DNA from: Propionibacteriaceae bacterium
GTDB taxonomy: Bacteria > Actinomycetota > Actinomycetes > Propionibacteriales > Propionibacteriaceae
Direction: 5' to 3'
Assembly (NCBI GenBank): GCA_031265725.1
Contig: JAISCH010000247.1
Location: 1-10,521, forward strand
Length of the DNA: 10,521 bases
The position numbers and the translations under genes were made by a program. Every line of letters starts with the position of its first letter. Position 1 is the first letter of the stretch. This document shows, in pieces, positions 1-6,322 of the stretch. Below the pieces are notes generated by a model. The model did no database searches. It was not told where the DNA came from and saw only the letters and a program-made list of their open reading frames with translations.

Positions 1-982
1 CATCGGCGTGCGCTTTGCCGGGGTCGCCGGGGCCGTAGTTTACTGCTGGGATGCCCAGGGCGGAGAAGCGGGCCACGTCGGTCCAACCGTACTTGGGAAG
101 GACTTGACCGCCGACCGCTTTGACGAAATCCTGGGTGATCTCCCGGTCTAGGCCGGGACGGGCGGCCGGGGCGAAGTCGAGGTAATTGAGGGTGTAGCCG
201 AGGAAGGTCTGCTCGACGAAGGCTTTGGCGGCGGCCTCGTCACGGTCGGGGGCGAAACGGTAGTTGATGGTGATGGCGCAACTGTCCGGGATGATATTCA
301 CCGCGACCCCGCCTTGGATCGCCACCGCGTTCAGCCCCTCCCGGTAGGCCAACCCGTCCACCGAGACCTCACGCGGCTTGTAGCGGTAGAGCCGAAACAG
401 CACGTCGGCGGCGTCGTGAATGGCGTTGTGCCCCAGCCAGGCCCGCCCGGAGTGGGCCTTCCGACCCTTGGTCTCGATGACGAAGCGCAGCGTGCCCTGG
501 CAGCCCCCCTCGATCTGGGCAGAGGTGGGCTCCATCAGAATCGCCAACTCGCCTTGGAGCAGGTCGGGGCTGAGCCTGCCCAAGCCGTTCAAATCGGCTC
601 TGACCTCTTCGTGGTCGTAGAAGATCCAGGTCACATCATGCTTCGGGGCCGACAACTGGGCGGCGGCGGCCAGCATCACCGCGACCCCGGCTTTCATATC
701 GCAACTCCCCCGCCCGTACACCCGGCCATCGGCCAAGCGGCTGGGCAGGTTGTCGGCCACCGGAACAGTGTCGATGTGCCCGGCCACCACCACCCGCTGC
801 GCCCGTCCCAAATTCGTCCGGGCCAGCACCAGGTCTTGATCGCGGGAAACTTCCAGATGCGGGTACGAACGCAGCGCCGCCTCGATCTCATCAGCGAGCC
901 GCTTCTCGTTCCCACTGACCGACTCGATATCAACGATGCTACGAAAAAGCGCGATCAAATCTCCGCTCAGTTCCAATCCCAT
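1..982 (-). CDS. dapE: Succinyl-diaminopimelate desuccinylase DapE, 3' end cut by window edge
   Basis: Cytoplasmic M20-family metallohydrolase. It removes succinate from N-succinyl-LL-diaminopimelate to give LL-diaminopimelate, for lysine and peptidoglycan. I translated the minus strand from the ATG at 982; 327 codons stay open to the left edge, so the C-terminal few dozen residues are missing. Visible family marks are GHIDTVP (H69, D71 as metal ligand and helper), D95 in CDMKAG (bridging ligand), E125/E126 in the DHEEV motif (general base region), E151 in LMEPT, the dimerisation-domain motif [19 protein letters not shown] (176-192), and H325 near the cut end (the last metal-ligand His region). 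Start choice: [26 protein letters not shown] fits the usual N-terminus. AGGA lies 9 bases upstream as a weak SD, and the same bases can be read as a -10 box. It lies 68 bases downstream of the hydrolase gene on the same strand, so it may be co-transcribed or have its own promoter. The catalytic residues visible here are intact. Confidence 0.94.
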   Translation of the reverse strand, partial: MGLELSGDLIALFRSIVDIESVSGNEKRLADEIEAALRSYPHLEVSRDQDLVLARTNLGRAQRVVVAGHIDTVPVADNLPSRLADGRVYGRGSCDMKAGVAVMLAAAAQLSAPKHDVTWIFYDHEEVRADLNGLGRLSPDLLQGELAILMEPTSAQIEGGCQGTLRFVIETKGRKAHSGRAWLGHNAIHDAADVLFRLYRYKPREVSVDGLAYREGLNAVAIQGGVAVNIIPDSCAITINYRFAPDRDEAAAKAFVEQTFLGYTLNYLDFAPAARPGLDREITQDFVKAVGGQVLPKYGWTDVARFSALGIPAVNYGPGDPGKAHAD

Positions 983-990
983 AGCCAGCA

Positions 991-996
991 ATCCTA
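991..996 (-). promoter_or_regulatory. Candidate -10 box for dapE (TAGGAT)
   Basis: On the minus strand TAGGAT fits the actinobacterial TANNNT -10 pattern. It ends 8 bases before the dapE ATG, so transcription from it would give a leaderless or nearly leaderless mRNA. No convincing -35 hexamer is visible. The AGGA inside it could instead act as a Shine-Dalgarno site, so the two readings compete. Confidence 0.3.
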
Positions 997-1003
997 CGCC
1001 AAT

Positions 1004-1028
1004 ACCGCCGTGGGAAACCGGAGGCGGT
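1004..1028 (-). other. Inverted repeat between hydrolase gene and dapE
   Basis: ACCGCC and GGCGGT pair perfectly (6 bp) around a 13-base loop. The structure lies in the 68-base gap downstream of the alpha/beta hydrolase stop and about 22 bases upstream of the dapE start. No T-run follows it on the minus strand, so it is not a classical terminator. It could be a weak transcription pause, an operator, or chance in GC-rich DNA. Confidence 0.22.
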
Positions 1029-1050
1029 CGCCGGGCTGAGCGCTGGACAG

Positions 1051-1863
1051 TTACCTTCCAGACCGACTATTGAGCCAACGCAGCACGTCCTTTATCACCT
1101 CGTCCTTGCTGAACTCGTTGAAGATCTCGTGCATCAGGCCCGCGTAGATGCGCAGAGATTTGTCGGTGCTGGAAATCTCGCCGAACAACTGCCGGGAATC
1201 CAGCTCAGCGACTAATCCGTCATTGCCACCGTGCATGATCAACGTCGGAGCCGTGAACGCGGCCGCCTCCCGCTTCAGGTAGTCCAAGCCGCCCTGGAAG
1301 GAATTGCACAGGCCGACCGAAATCTGCTTTCCGGTCAACGGATCGGCGTCGTAGGCCTCGGCCACTGCCGGGTCGGAACAGACGCCAGCGCCCAATTCAT
1401 TGGGGAAATAGCTGTGCGGGTCGCCGGGCATCGGAAATTCCCCCACCAGCGCGTTGTTATACCTGGTCAACGCGCCGGACAGGATGATTCCGGCGGCTTT
1501 CTCAGGGTATCTCGTGCCGAACAGTGTGGCCGCGTAGCCGCCCATCGAGTGCCCGATGACATAAGTGGGCAAGTCCGGAACCTCCCGCTGGGCGATGCCG
1601 AAAGCGGTATTGGTGTCTTCCAAAATCTCAGTGAAGTCGGAGTAGTAGACCCTTTCCCCAGTTGAACGGCCGTGCCCGCGATGGTCGAAGCGGAATACCG
1701 CGTAGCGCTGGGCGAGCAGCCGCGCCGCGAGATAGTCGTAGCGGCCCAAATGCTCGCACAGGCCATGGACGATGACGACCAAGGCCTTCGGACGGGTGGA
1801 CACGGCTAGATCAGCGAATAATTCGGTGCCATCGAAGCTGGCGAAAGTGAATTCCTTGGACAT
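1051..1863 (-). CDS. Alpha/beta hydrolase, monoacylglycerol lipase / lysophospholipase-like
   Basis: A 270-residue serine hydrolase of the Hydrolase_4 (S33-like) branch, the group that includes bacterial monoacylglycerol lipases and lysophospholipase L2-type enzymes. The fold marks appear in order: the oxyanion motif [11 protein letters not shown] (33-42), FDHRGHGRS (59-67), the nucleophile elbow GHSMGG with S106, the acid D215 in MHGGNDGLV, and H245 in GLMHE. The triad is therefore complete and activity is expected. The lipid substrate is inferred from family only. There is no signal peptide or membrane segment, so it is probably cytoplasmic. The ATG start is well supported by AAAGGA about 6 bases upstream. 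The gene is flanked by gaps of 139 and 68 bases and points the same way as the RNA methyltransferase gene before it and dapE after it. Nothing ties it to diaminopimelate synthesis except position. A related carboxylesterase or peptidase activity cannot be excluded. Confidence 0.9.
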   Translation of the reverse strand: MSKEFTFASFDGTELFADLAVSTRPKALVVIVHGLCEHLGRYDYLAARLLAQRYAVFRFDHRGHGRSTGERVYYSDFTEILEDTNTAFGIAQREVPDLPTYVIGHSMGGYAATLFGTRYPEKAAGIILSGALTRYNNALVGEFPMPGDPHSYFPNELGAGVCSDPAVAEAYDADPLTGKQISVGLCNSFQGGLDYLKREAAAFTAPTLIMHGGNDGLVAELDSRQLFGEISSTDKSLRIYAGLMHEIFNEFSKDEVIKDVLRWLNSRSGR

Positions 1864-1887
1864 CTTCGTCCTTTCTGTACTCCGGAT

Positions 1888-1893
1888 ACACTA
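1888..1893 (-). promoter_or_regulatory. Possible -10 box for the alpha/beta hydrolase gene (TAGTGT)
   Basis: On the minus strand TAGTGT matches TANNNT. It would place a transcription start about 15-20 bases before the SD and ATG of the hydrolase gene. No recognisable -35 element sits 16-18 bases upstream. The 139-base gap (1864-2002) leaves room for a promoter, but this site is only a candidate. Apart from this site and the SD next to the hydrolase start I see nothing else in the gap. Confidence 0.22.
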
Positions 1894-2002
1894 ACTGAGA
1901 GATTCCCGGGGACACCTGGCTGAGCACCGCCCGTCCACGCGCCTGCAGAATCAACCCAGTCCCCACAGACTACCGCCCTTTCCCGCTCCCGTGCAGGGGT
2001 GA

Positions 2003-2911
2003 TCAGGCCGGGGACGGGCCGAGCGCGTAGCAGGCGATGGCGCTGGCGGCGGCCACGTTGAGCGAGTCGATACCGGCGCTCATCGGGATTCGTAACCTGA
2101 CATCCGCTTGGTCGATCCAGCACTGGGAGAGGCCTTCTCCTTCGGTGCCGAGCAGGATCGCCAATTTTCCCGGTGTCGCGCGCAGCTGCTGGGCGAAGGA
2201 CTGCAAATCCACCGCGTCGTCCCGCAAGGCCAGAGCGGCCACCCGGAACCCGGCTCGGCGCAGCATCGGGACGCCCGTCGCCCAATCGTCCATCCGGGCC
2301 CAGGGCAGTGAGAACACCGCCCCCATCGAGACTTTGATCGAACGCCGGTAGAGCGGGTCGGCGCAGCGTGGGCTGATCAGCAACCCGTCCCAGCCCAGAC
2401 CAGCCGCATTACGGATGATGGCTCCCACATTGCTGTGATCCACGATGTCCTCCGCGACCACTATCCGCTGCCCGGCTAGCACTGACTCGACACTGTGCGG
2501 CAGGTTGCGCTGCAAGGACGCGAGCGCGCCGCGATGCACATGGAAGCCGGTGATCCGCTCGGCCAGCTCCTCGCTGACCAGATAGACCGGACCGGCGAAA
2601 CCCGCCAACTCATCCTCCAGCGCGGGCAGCCAGCGCTCAGCCAGCAGGAACGATCTGGGCTGATAGCCCGCCGCGACCGCCCGCTGGATCACCTTCGTCC
2701 CCTCCGCGATGAACAGCCCCCGCTCAGTCTCCAGCAAGCGGCGCAGACTCGCCTCCCGCAGGGCCACATAGTCACCCGCCCGGGGATCGGCGGGATCGTC
2801 CAGCGTCACGTACTCAGCCATCCAGAGCAGCCTATCCTGATCAACCGGTTGACTCCCGGTGGTGTTAGAAGTGAACCGCACCGCCCACACCGCCTGGAAG
2901 AGCCCGTCCAT
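2003..2911 (-). CDS. SpoU/TrmH-family RNA 2'-O-ribose methyltransferase
   Basis: SPOUT-class S-adenosylmethionine-dependent methyltransferase acting on rRNA or tRNA ribose; the target base is unknown. An N-terminal substrate-binding region (GLFIAEGTKVIQRAV, about 66-79) precedes the SPOUT domain. That domain carries motif 1 (DHSNVGAIIRNAAGLG, with N161 and R167), motif 2 (LLGTEGEGLS, about 253-262) and motif 3 (IPMSAGIDSLNVAAASA, about 275-291). All three knot motifs that bind the cofactor are intact. The start is uncertain. The ATG at 2911 has a good SD (AGGTGGAG, 4 bases away), giving 302 residues. The family I know aligns from the second Met (residue 31, base 2821), which would give 272 residues and has no clear SD. 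I keep the longer form because of the SD, but the 30-residue extension is unproven. The gene is divergent from dapD, with 54 bases between the two starts. Confidence 0.9.
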   Translation of the reverse strand: MDGLFQAVWAVRFTSNTTGSQPVDQDRLLWMAEYVTLDDPADPRAGDYVALREASLRRLLETERGLFIAEGTKVIQRAVAAGYQPRSFLLAERWLPALEDELAGFAGPVYLVSEELAERITGFHVHRGALASLQRNLPHSVESVLAGQRIVVAEDIVDHSNVGAIIRNAAGLGWDGLLISPRCADPLYRRSIKVSMGAVFSLPWARMDDWATGVPMLRRAGFRVAALALRDDAVDLQSFAQQLRATPGKLAILLGTEGEGLSQCWIDQADVRLRIPMSAGIDSLNVAAASAIACYALGPSPA

Positions 2912-2915
2912 GCCG

Positions 2916-2923
2916 CTCCACCT
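2916..2923 (-). promoter_or_regulatory. Shine-Dalgarno site favouring the long methyltransferase start
   Basis: AGGTGGAG on the minus strand lies 4 bases before the ATG at 2911. It is the main argument for the 302-residue form over the conserved start at 2821, which lacks a comparable site. Confidence 0.45.
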
Positions 2924-2953
2924 GGGTCAAGCCCAGAGCCTATGCCCGTCCGG

Positions 2954-2959
2954 TAACCT
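2954..2959 (+). promoter_or_regulatory. Candidate -10 box for a leaderless dapD transcript (TAACCT)
   Basis: TAACCT fits TANNNT and ends 6 bases before the A of the dapD ATG at 2966, the spacing expected if transcription starts at the start codon itself. No Shine-Dalgarno sequence lies upstream of that ATG (CCGGTAACCTTTAACT). No clear -35 is visible, which is common in actinobacterial promoters. Leaderless mRNAs are frequent in this phylum. Confidence 0.42.
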
Positions 2960-2965
2960 TTAACT

Positions 2966-3880
2966 ATGAATCGCCCTGCATACGGATGGGGACTGGCGAA
3001 CGTACACAGTTCCGGCCAGCAACTGGACACCTGGTTTCCCGCTCCCGCATTGGGGGAAGCCCCCAGTGGCGCGGTACCGGCCGAGCTAGCCGAGACCAGC
3101 TTCGACGAGTCGCGCGAGGTCGGGACCGAGCCGGTACTGGTCCAGATAGACCTGGACGCCCCGCCGAAGAGTGCTCCGGACGCCTACCTGCGGCTGCATC
3201 TGCTCAGCGCCCGGATCTGCCAGCCGCGCACGATAAACCTGGACGGTATCTTCGCTGTGCTGCCGAACGTGGTGTGGACCTCTGCCGGGCCGTGCGCGGT
3301 GGACGGTTTCGAGTCCATCCGGCTGCGCCTGCGCCGTCGCGGCCCATTGGCAGTCTACGGGGTGGACAAGTTCCCCCGGATGACTGATTACGTCGTGCCC
3401 AGTGGAGTGCGGATAGCCGATGCTGGCCGGGTCCGGCTGGGAGCCTATCTGGCGCCGGGCACCACGGTGATGCACGAGGGCTTCGTCAATTTCAACGCGG
3501 GCACCCTGGGCAAGTCGATGGTCGAGGGACGCATCTCGGCTGGGGTGGTGGTCGCCGACGGCAGCGATATCGGCGGCGGGGCCTCCATCATGGGCACGCT
3601 GTCTGGCGGCGGGCAGGAGCAGATCACCATCGGCAAGCGCTGCCTGCTCGGGGCGGAGTCCGGGCTGGGCATATCGCTCGGGGACGACTGTGTGGTGGAG
3701 GCCGGGTTGTATGTCACTGCCGGGACCAAGGTCACCCTGCCCGACGGCTCAGTGGTCAAAGCTGCTGCGCTCTCCGGAGAATCCAATCTGCTCTTCCTGC
3801 GTGACTCGCTGACCGGACGGGTGCTGGCCCGGCCCCGGCACACCGGGATCGAGTTGAACGCGGCCCTCCACGCCAACTAG
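2966..3880 (+). CDS. dapD: 2,3,4,5-tetrahydropyridine-2,6-dicarboxylate N-succinyltransferase DapD
   Basis: It transfers succinyl from succinyl-CoA to tetrahydrodipicolinate, the first committed step of the succinylase branch to meso-diaminopimelate; it is cytoplasmic and acts as a trimer in this family. The 304 residues are close to the roughly 317 of the mycobacterial enzyme. The N-terminal domain (1-155) contains [28 protein letters not shown] (101-116) and YGVDKFPRM (131-139). The left-handed beta-helix of hexapeptide repeats follows (about 150-260), with [31 protein letters not shown] (E187 aligns with the glutamate I recall as catalytic in the mycobacterial enzyme), [14 protein letters not shown] and [20 protein letters not shown]. 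The C-terminal tail SNLLFLRDS...LHAN is typical. The ATG lacks an SD, and a -10-like box sits 6 bases upstream, suggesting a leaderless message. The next gene begins 3 bases after the stop. Confidence 0.97.
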   Translation: MNRPAYGWGLANVHSSGQQLDTWFPAPALGEAPSGAVPAELAETSFDESREVGTEPVLVQIDLDAPPKSAPDAYLRLHLLSARICQPRTINLDGIFAVLPNVVWTSAGPCAVDGFESIRLRLRRRGPLAVYGVDKFPRMTDYVVPSGVRIADAGRVRLGAYLAPGTTVMHEGFVNFNAGTLGKSMVEGRISAGVVVADGSDIGGGASIMGTLSGGGQEQITIGKRCLLGAESGLGISLGDDCVVEAGLYVTAGTKVTLPDGSVVKAAALSGESNLLFLRDSLTGRVLARPRHTGIELNAALHAN

Positions 3881-3883
3881 CCG

Positions 3884-4723
3884 ATGCCCAAGTCAATCCG
3901 TTGGTTATTGATCGCCATCCTGGCGGTTGGGCTGGTCGCGGGCGGGGCCGTCACCTGGGCGCTGCTGAACCGCAAGCCGGTGGATATCGCGGAGCGCTGC
4001 GAGGCCACCCTAGGCCGCCACACCGTCACCGTCGATATCGAGCAGGCCCAGAATGCGGCACTGATCGCCGGAATGTCGATCAAACGCGAACTGATCCCGC
4101 GCGCGGCCAGCATCGCCTTGGCCACGGCCTACCAGGAGTCGAAAATCCGCAATCTCGACTACGGCCACGCCGATTCGATCGGGATTTTCCAGCAACGTCC
4201 GTCAAAGGGCTGGGGGACCATCGAGGAGATCATGGACCCCTGGTATTCCACTGGCAAGTTCTATTCGACCATGGTCAGGGTCAAGAATTGGAAGACCAAG
4301 GACATCAACGACGTCGCCCAAGCAGTGCAACGCAGCGCCTTCCCCGAGGCGTACCGGCAACACGAGTCCAACGCCCGTGCCCTGGCGAGCGCGCTGACCG
4401 GGGAGACCGAGGCGACCTTCACCTGTTCCATCCAAAGCGCCCAGCAGGCCGACCCGAAGGCGATGCGCTCCTTCCTCAACAAGACCTACGGCAAGGACGC
4501 GGCCAAAGTGACCCTCACTGAGAAGCTGCTCCGGATCGAGGCCAAGGACACTCCGACCGCCTGGGCGGTGGCCCAAGGAGCGGTGGCCAACGCCAAACGC
4601 TACGGGATAGCGAAAGTGCAGACTGAGGGCCGGTCGTGGATGCCAGAGTCCTGGACCAGAGCCGAATGGCAACCGGACGCGACCGCAGCCAGCCGCCAAG
4701 TCGTCCTCACCTTCAACGACTGA
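3884..4723 (+). CDS. Membrane-anchored lysozyme-like (transglycosylase-fold) protein of unknown function
   Basis: A 279-residue protein of a family widespread in actinobacteria. Database names such as heavy-metal transporter exist for it but are not supported by its sequence. An N-terminal uncleaved anchor or signal (about 7-27, IRWLLIAILAVGLVAGGAV) is followed by an extracytoplasmic domain. Its core resembles a lysozyme-like transglycosylase fold: ALATAYQESKIRNLDYG with candidate catalytic E85, then DSIGIFQQRPSKGWG (97-111), IMDPWYSTGKFY (116-127) and DVAQAVQRSAFPEAYRQHE (143-161). C39 and C181 bracket the domain and could form a disulfide. A basic and acidic C-terminal part (185-279) is less conserved as far as I can tell. 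There is no lipobox. No SD is seen before the ATG, and the gene starts 3 bases after the dapD stop, so translational coupling to dapD is likely. A role in peptidoglycan is inferred from fold resemblance and neighbour only. Confidence 0.85.
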   Translation: MPKSIRWLLIAILAVGLVAGGAVTWALLNRKPVDIAERCEATLGRHTVTVDIEQAQNAALIAGMSIKRELIPRAASIALATAYQESKIRNLDYGHADSIGIFQQRPSKGWGTIEEIMDPWYSTGKFYSTMVRVKNWKTKDINDVAQAVQRSAFPEAYRQHESNARALASALTGETEATFTCSIQSAQQADPKAMRSFLNKTYGKDAAKVTLTEKLLRIEAKDTPTAWAVAQGAVANAKRYGIAKVQTEGRSWMPESWTRAEWQPDATAASRQVVLTFND

Positions 4724-4739
4724 TCCGGCACCCGCCGGA
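4724..4739. terminator. Short GC hairpin between convergent genes, possible bidirectional terminator
   Basis: TCCGGC-ACCC-GCCGGA is a perfect 6-bp stem with a 4-base loop. It begins directly after the stop codon of the lysozyme-like gene and lies 36 bases beyond the dapC stop on the opposite strand. No T-tract follows on either side, so it is at best an L-shaped actinobacterial-type terminator. A weaker stem (CAGCC/GGCTG, 4754-4770) lies in the same 52-base gap. Confidence 0.4.
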
Positions 4740-4775
4740 AGACCCAGCACAGCCAGCCGTTGCCGGGCTGCCCCA

Positions 4776-5918
4776 CTATCGGGCCGAGTCAGCCAGCCTC
4801 GCGCAGGCCGCTTCGACGCGCTCGTCGGTGGCGGTCAGCGCTATCCGGACATGCTGGGCCGCATCAGCCCCATAGAAACAGCCCGGAGCCACCAGGATGC
4901 CCAGACCGGCGAGGAAGTCAACGCTGGCCCAGCAATCCTCGCCGCGAGTGGCCCACAGATACAACGAGCCTTGCGACCAATCGATCTTAAATCCAGCGGC
5001 GGCCAGCACCGGGCGCAATTTGGCCCGCCTGGCCAGGTAGCGCCGACGCTGGTCCGCCACATGCCCGGTGTCGTTCAGCAGGGCGACCATAGCGGCTTGC
5101 ACCGGATCGGGCAGCATCATCCCGGCGTGTTTGCGCAACTCCAACAATTCGGCCACCACCGCTTCATCACCGGCGACGAAGCCCGCCCGGTAACCGGCCA
5201 CATTGGACCGTTTGGACAGTGAGTGCACCGCTAGCAGCCCAGTCGGGTCGCCGCCGCAAATATCCTGGTCGAGCACTGAATTCGGGTCCGCTTCCCAGCC
5301 GAATTCGCCGTAGCACTCATCGCTGGCCAAGAGCGCACCCACTCCCCTGGCGGCATCGACCCAAGCCCTCGTCTCAGCCGGATCGAACACCCGGCCGTGC
5401 GGGTTCGCCGGTGAGTTGATCCAGACCAGCTTCGGACGCAGGCTGGCAAGCTCCTCCGGATGGTCGCTGGCGACCACCCGGCATCCGGCGATCCTGGCCC
5501 CCACATCGTAAGTGGGATAGGCCATCGCCGGAATGACTACGGTGTCGGCCGCGCCCAGACCGAGCAGCGTCGGCAGCCAAGCGACCAATTCCTTGGACCC
5601 GATCACTGGCAGCACCTGTCGCTGGGTCAACTCGCCAGCATTCCAACGGCGCTGCAGAGAGCCGATGATCGCAGCCCGCAGGGCCGGGGTTCCCCAGGTC
5701 TGCGGATAGCCAGGCGCGGCGGCGGCGGCGCGCAGCGCGTCCAATGCCACTTGCGGAGTCGGGTCCACCGGAGTCCCGACGGACAGGTCGACGATGCCAC
5801 CGGGATGGGCACTGGCCTTAGCTTTGGCTGGCTCCAGCGAATTCCAAGGAAAGTCGGGCAGCCGCGCGCTGAGTGCGTTCATTGCTGTGCAGCGTTGGAA
5901 CTGAGGGTCCGGCGTCAC
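4776..5918 (-). CDS. dapC: N-succinyldiaminopimelate aminotransferase DapC
   Basis: PLP-dependent class I/II aminotransferase that interconverts N-succinyl-2-amino-6-ketopimelate and N-succinyl-LL-diaminopimelate with glutamate as amino donor. It acts between DapD and DapE. Family marks are IVDLSVGTPVDPTP (42-55), PVIGSKELVAWLPTLLGLG (104-122), PAMAYPTYDVGARIAG (130-145), NSPANPHGR (168-176), D200 of SDECY (pairs with the PLP ring nitrogen), Schiff-base K236 in HSLSKRSNVAGYRAGF, and R358 in HVRIALTATDERV (substrate carboxylate). Start: the GTG at 5918 has an upstream GGGAG/GAGAGG SD and gives 380 residues. The known mycobacterial protein aligns from the inner ATG at 5882 (MNALSARLPDFPW), which has no SD. 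It lies 20 bases downstream of fdxA, an arrangement also found in mycobacteria, so the pair is probably one operon. Confidence 0.95.
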   Translation of the reverse strand: MTPDPQFQRCTAMNALSARLPDFPWNSLEPAKAKASAHPGGIVDLSVGTPVDPTPQVALDALRAAAAAPGYPQTWGTPALRAAIIGSLQRRWNAGELTQRQVLPVIGSKELVAWLPTLLGLGAADTVVIPAMAYPTYDVGARIAGCRVVASDHPEELASLRPKLVWINSPANPHGRVFDPAETRAWVDAARGVGALLASDECYGEFGWEADPNSVLDQDICGGDPTGLLAVHSLSKRSNVAGYRAGFVAGDEAVVAELLELRKHAGMMLPDPVQAAMVALLNDTGHVADQRRRYLARRAKLRPVLAAAGFKIDWSQGSLYLWATRGEDCWASVDFLAGLGILVAPGCFYGADAAQHVRIALTATDERVEAACARLADSAR

Positions 5919-5921
5919 AGA

Positions 5922-5932
5922 CCCTCTCTCCC
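5922..5932 (-). promoter_or_regulatory. Purine-rich Shine-Dalgarno region for the GTG start of dapC
   Basis: GGGAGAGAGGG on the minus strand sits in the 20-base gap between the fdxA stop and the GTG at 5918. GGAG within it is 9 bases from the GTG. It decides for the GTG start, or initiates 36 bases upstream of the conserved ATG at 5882, which has no SD of its own. Confidence 0.5.
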
Positions 5933-5938
5933 GATGGG

Positions 5939-6256
5939 CTAATTCTGTGGGGGAAGGGAGGCGACGAACGGATGGTCGGATGCCACTGGGCCAAACCGCG
6001 CCGCGCCGCCCGGAGAGCCGAGCTCAGCGAAGAATTCCGCGTTCACCTGGACATACGCGGCCTGGTCGGCAGGCACGTCGTCCTCGTAGAAGATGGCTTC
6101 AGTCGGGCAGGCTGGTTCGCACGCCCCGCAATCCACGCATTCGTCGGGATGGATGTAGAGGCTGCGCTCACCTTCGTAAATGCAGTCAACCGGACATTGC
6201 TCGACGCAGGCCATATCTTTCACGTCTACGCACGGCTGGGTGATGATGTAGGTCAT
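5939..6256 (-). CDS. fdxA: 7Fe ferredoxin ([3Fe-4S][4Fe-4S])
   Basis: A small cytoplasmic electron carrier of 105 residues. The cysteine pattern is C9-x7-C17-x3-C21-P, then C40-x2-C43-x2-C46-x3-C50-P. By analogy with Azotobacter ferredoxin I, C9, C17 and C50 would hold the 3Fe cluster and C21, C40, C43 and C46 the 4Fe cluster, leaving C25 free. The spacing of seven residues between C9 and C17 is the 7Fe signature rather than that of an 8Fe ferredoxin. The tail after residue 55 is acidic and ends in SDHPFVASLPPQN. The start is secure: ATG with AGGAG 7 bases upstream. The gene directly precedes dapC (20-base gap). This pairing recurs in actinobacteria, although DapC chemistry needs no ferredoxin, so the link may be co-expression only. 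The redox partner is unknown; cytochromes P450 or oxidoreductases are usual clients. Confidence 0.93.
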   Translation of the reverse strand: MTYIITQPCVDVKDMACVEQCPVDCIYEGERSLYIHPDECVDCGACEPACPTEAIFYEDDVPADQAAYVQVNAEFFAELGSPGGAARFGPVASDHPFVASLPPQN

Positions 6257-6286
6257 TTCTCCGCTCCTATGACAGCTATCAGCACT

Positions 6287-6292
6287 ACCCTA
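6287..6292 (-). promoter_or_regulatory. Candidate -10 box for fdxA-dapC (TAGGGT)
   Basis: TAGGGT on the minus strand fits TANNNT and lies in the 66-base gap between the VanW-family gene and fdxA. It predicts a start near 6280 and a leader of about 24 bases carrying the fdxA SD. The -35 is not clear; TTGGCC is present but 20 bases away, which is too far. Confidence 0.35.
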
Positions 6293-6302
6293 CAACGCGC
6301 GT

Positions 6303-6315
6303 GCCGAATATCGGC
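6303..6315. repeat. Perfect inverted repeat upstream of fdxA
   Basis: GCCGA-ATA-TCGGC is a 13-base perfect palindrome with a 3-base centre. It sits 10 bases upstream of the candidate fdxA -10 box and 7 bases beyond the stop of the VanW-family gene. It could be an operator half-site pair or a very small hairpin. No T-run follows, so a terminator is less likely. Confidence 0.3.
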
Positions 6316-6322
6316 CAACGAA

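Noticed and set aside
314..1039. Plus-strand open frame of 241 codons
   Set aside because: It is antisense to dapE, whose catalytic motifs are all readable on the minus strand. The product is Pro/Gly/Gln/His-rich with no family resemblance.
1806..2285. Minus-strand open frame bridging the hydrolase and methyltransferase genes
   Set aside because: It overlaps both conserved genes in another frame and yields an Arg/Gly/Pro-rich product. It shows no sign of being a frameshifted fusion.
2495..2956. Plus-strand open frame opposite the RNA methyltransferase
   Set aside because: It is a GC-driven shadow of a conserved gene. Its composition is unnatural and it shows no motif.
3877..4125. Minus-strand open frame overlapping the dapD/lysozyme-like junction
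   Set aside because: It is antisense to the well-supported signal-anchor start of the plus-strand gene, with no SD and no recognisable product.
3884..4723. Heavy-metal or cobalt transporter, a name sometimes given to this family
   Set aside because: There is only one membrane helix, and no metal-binding or transporter motif. The conserved core looks lysozyme-like instead.
4202..4750. Minus-strand open frame of 182 codons opposite the lysozyme-like gene
   Set aside because: It is a shadow frame. The plus-strand product has a membrane anchor and conserved motifs, and this one has neither.
4754..4770. CAGCC/GGCTG stem as terminator of dapC
   Set aside because: It is only 5 bp with a 7-base loop and no T-tract. 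The hairpin at 4724-4739 is the better candidate.
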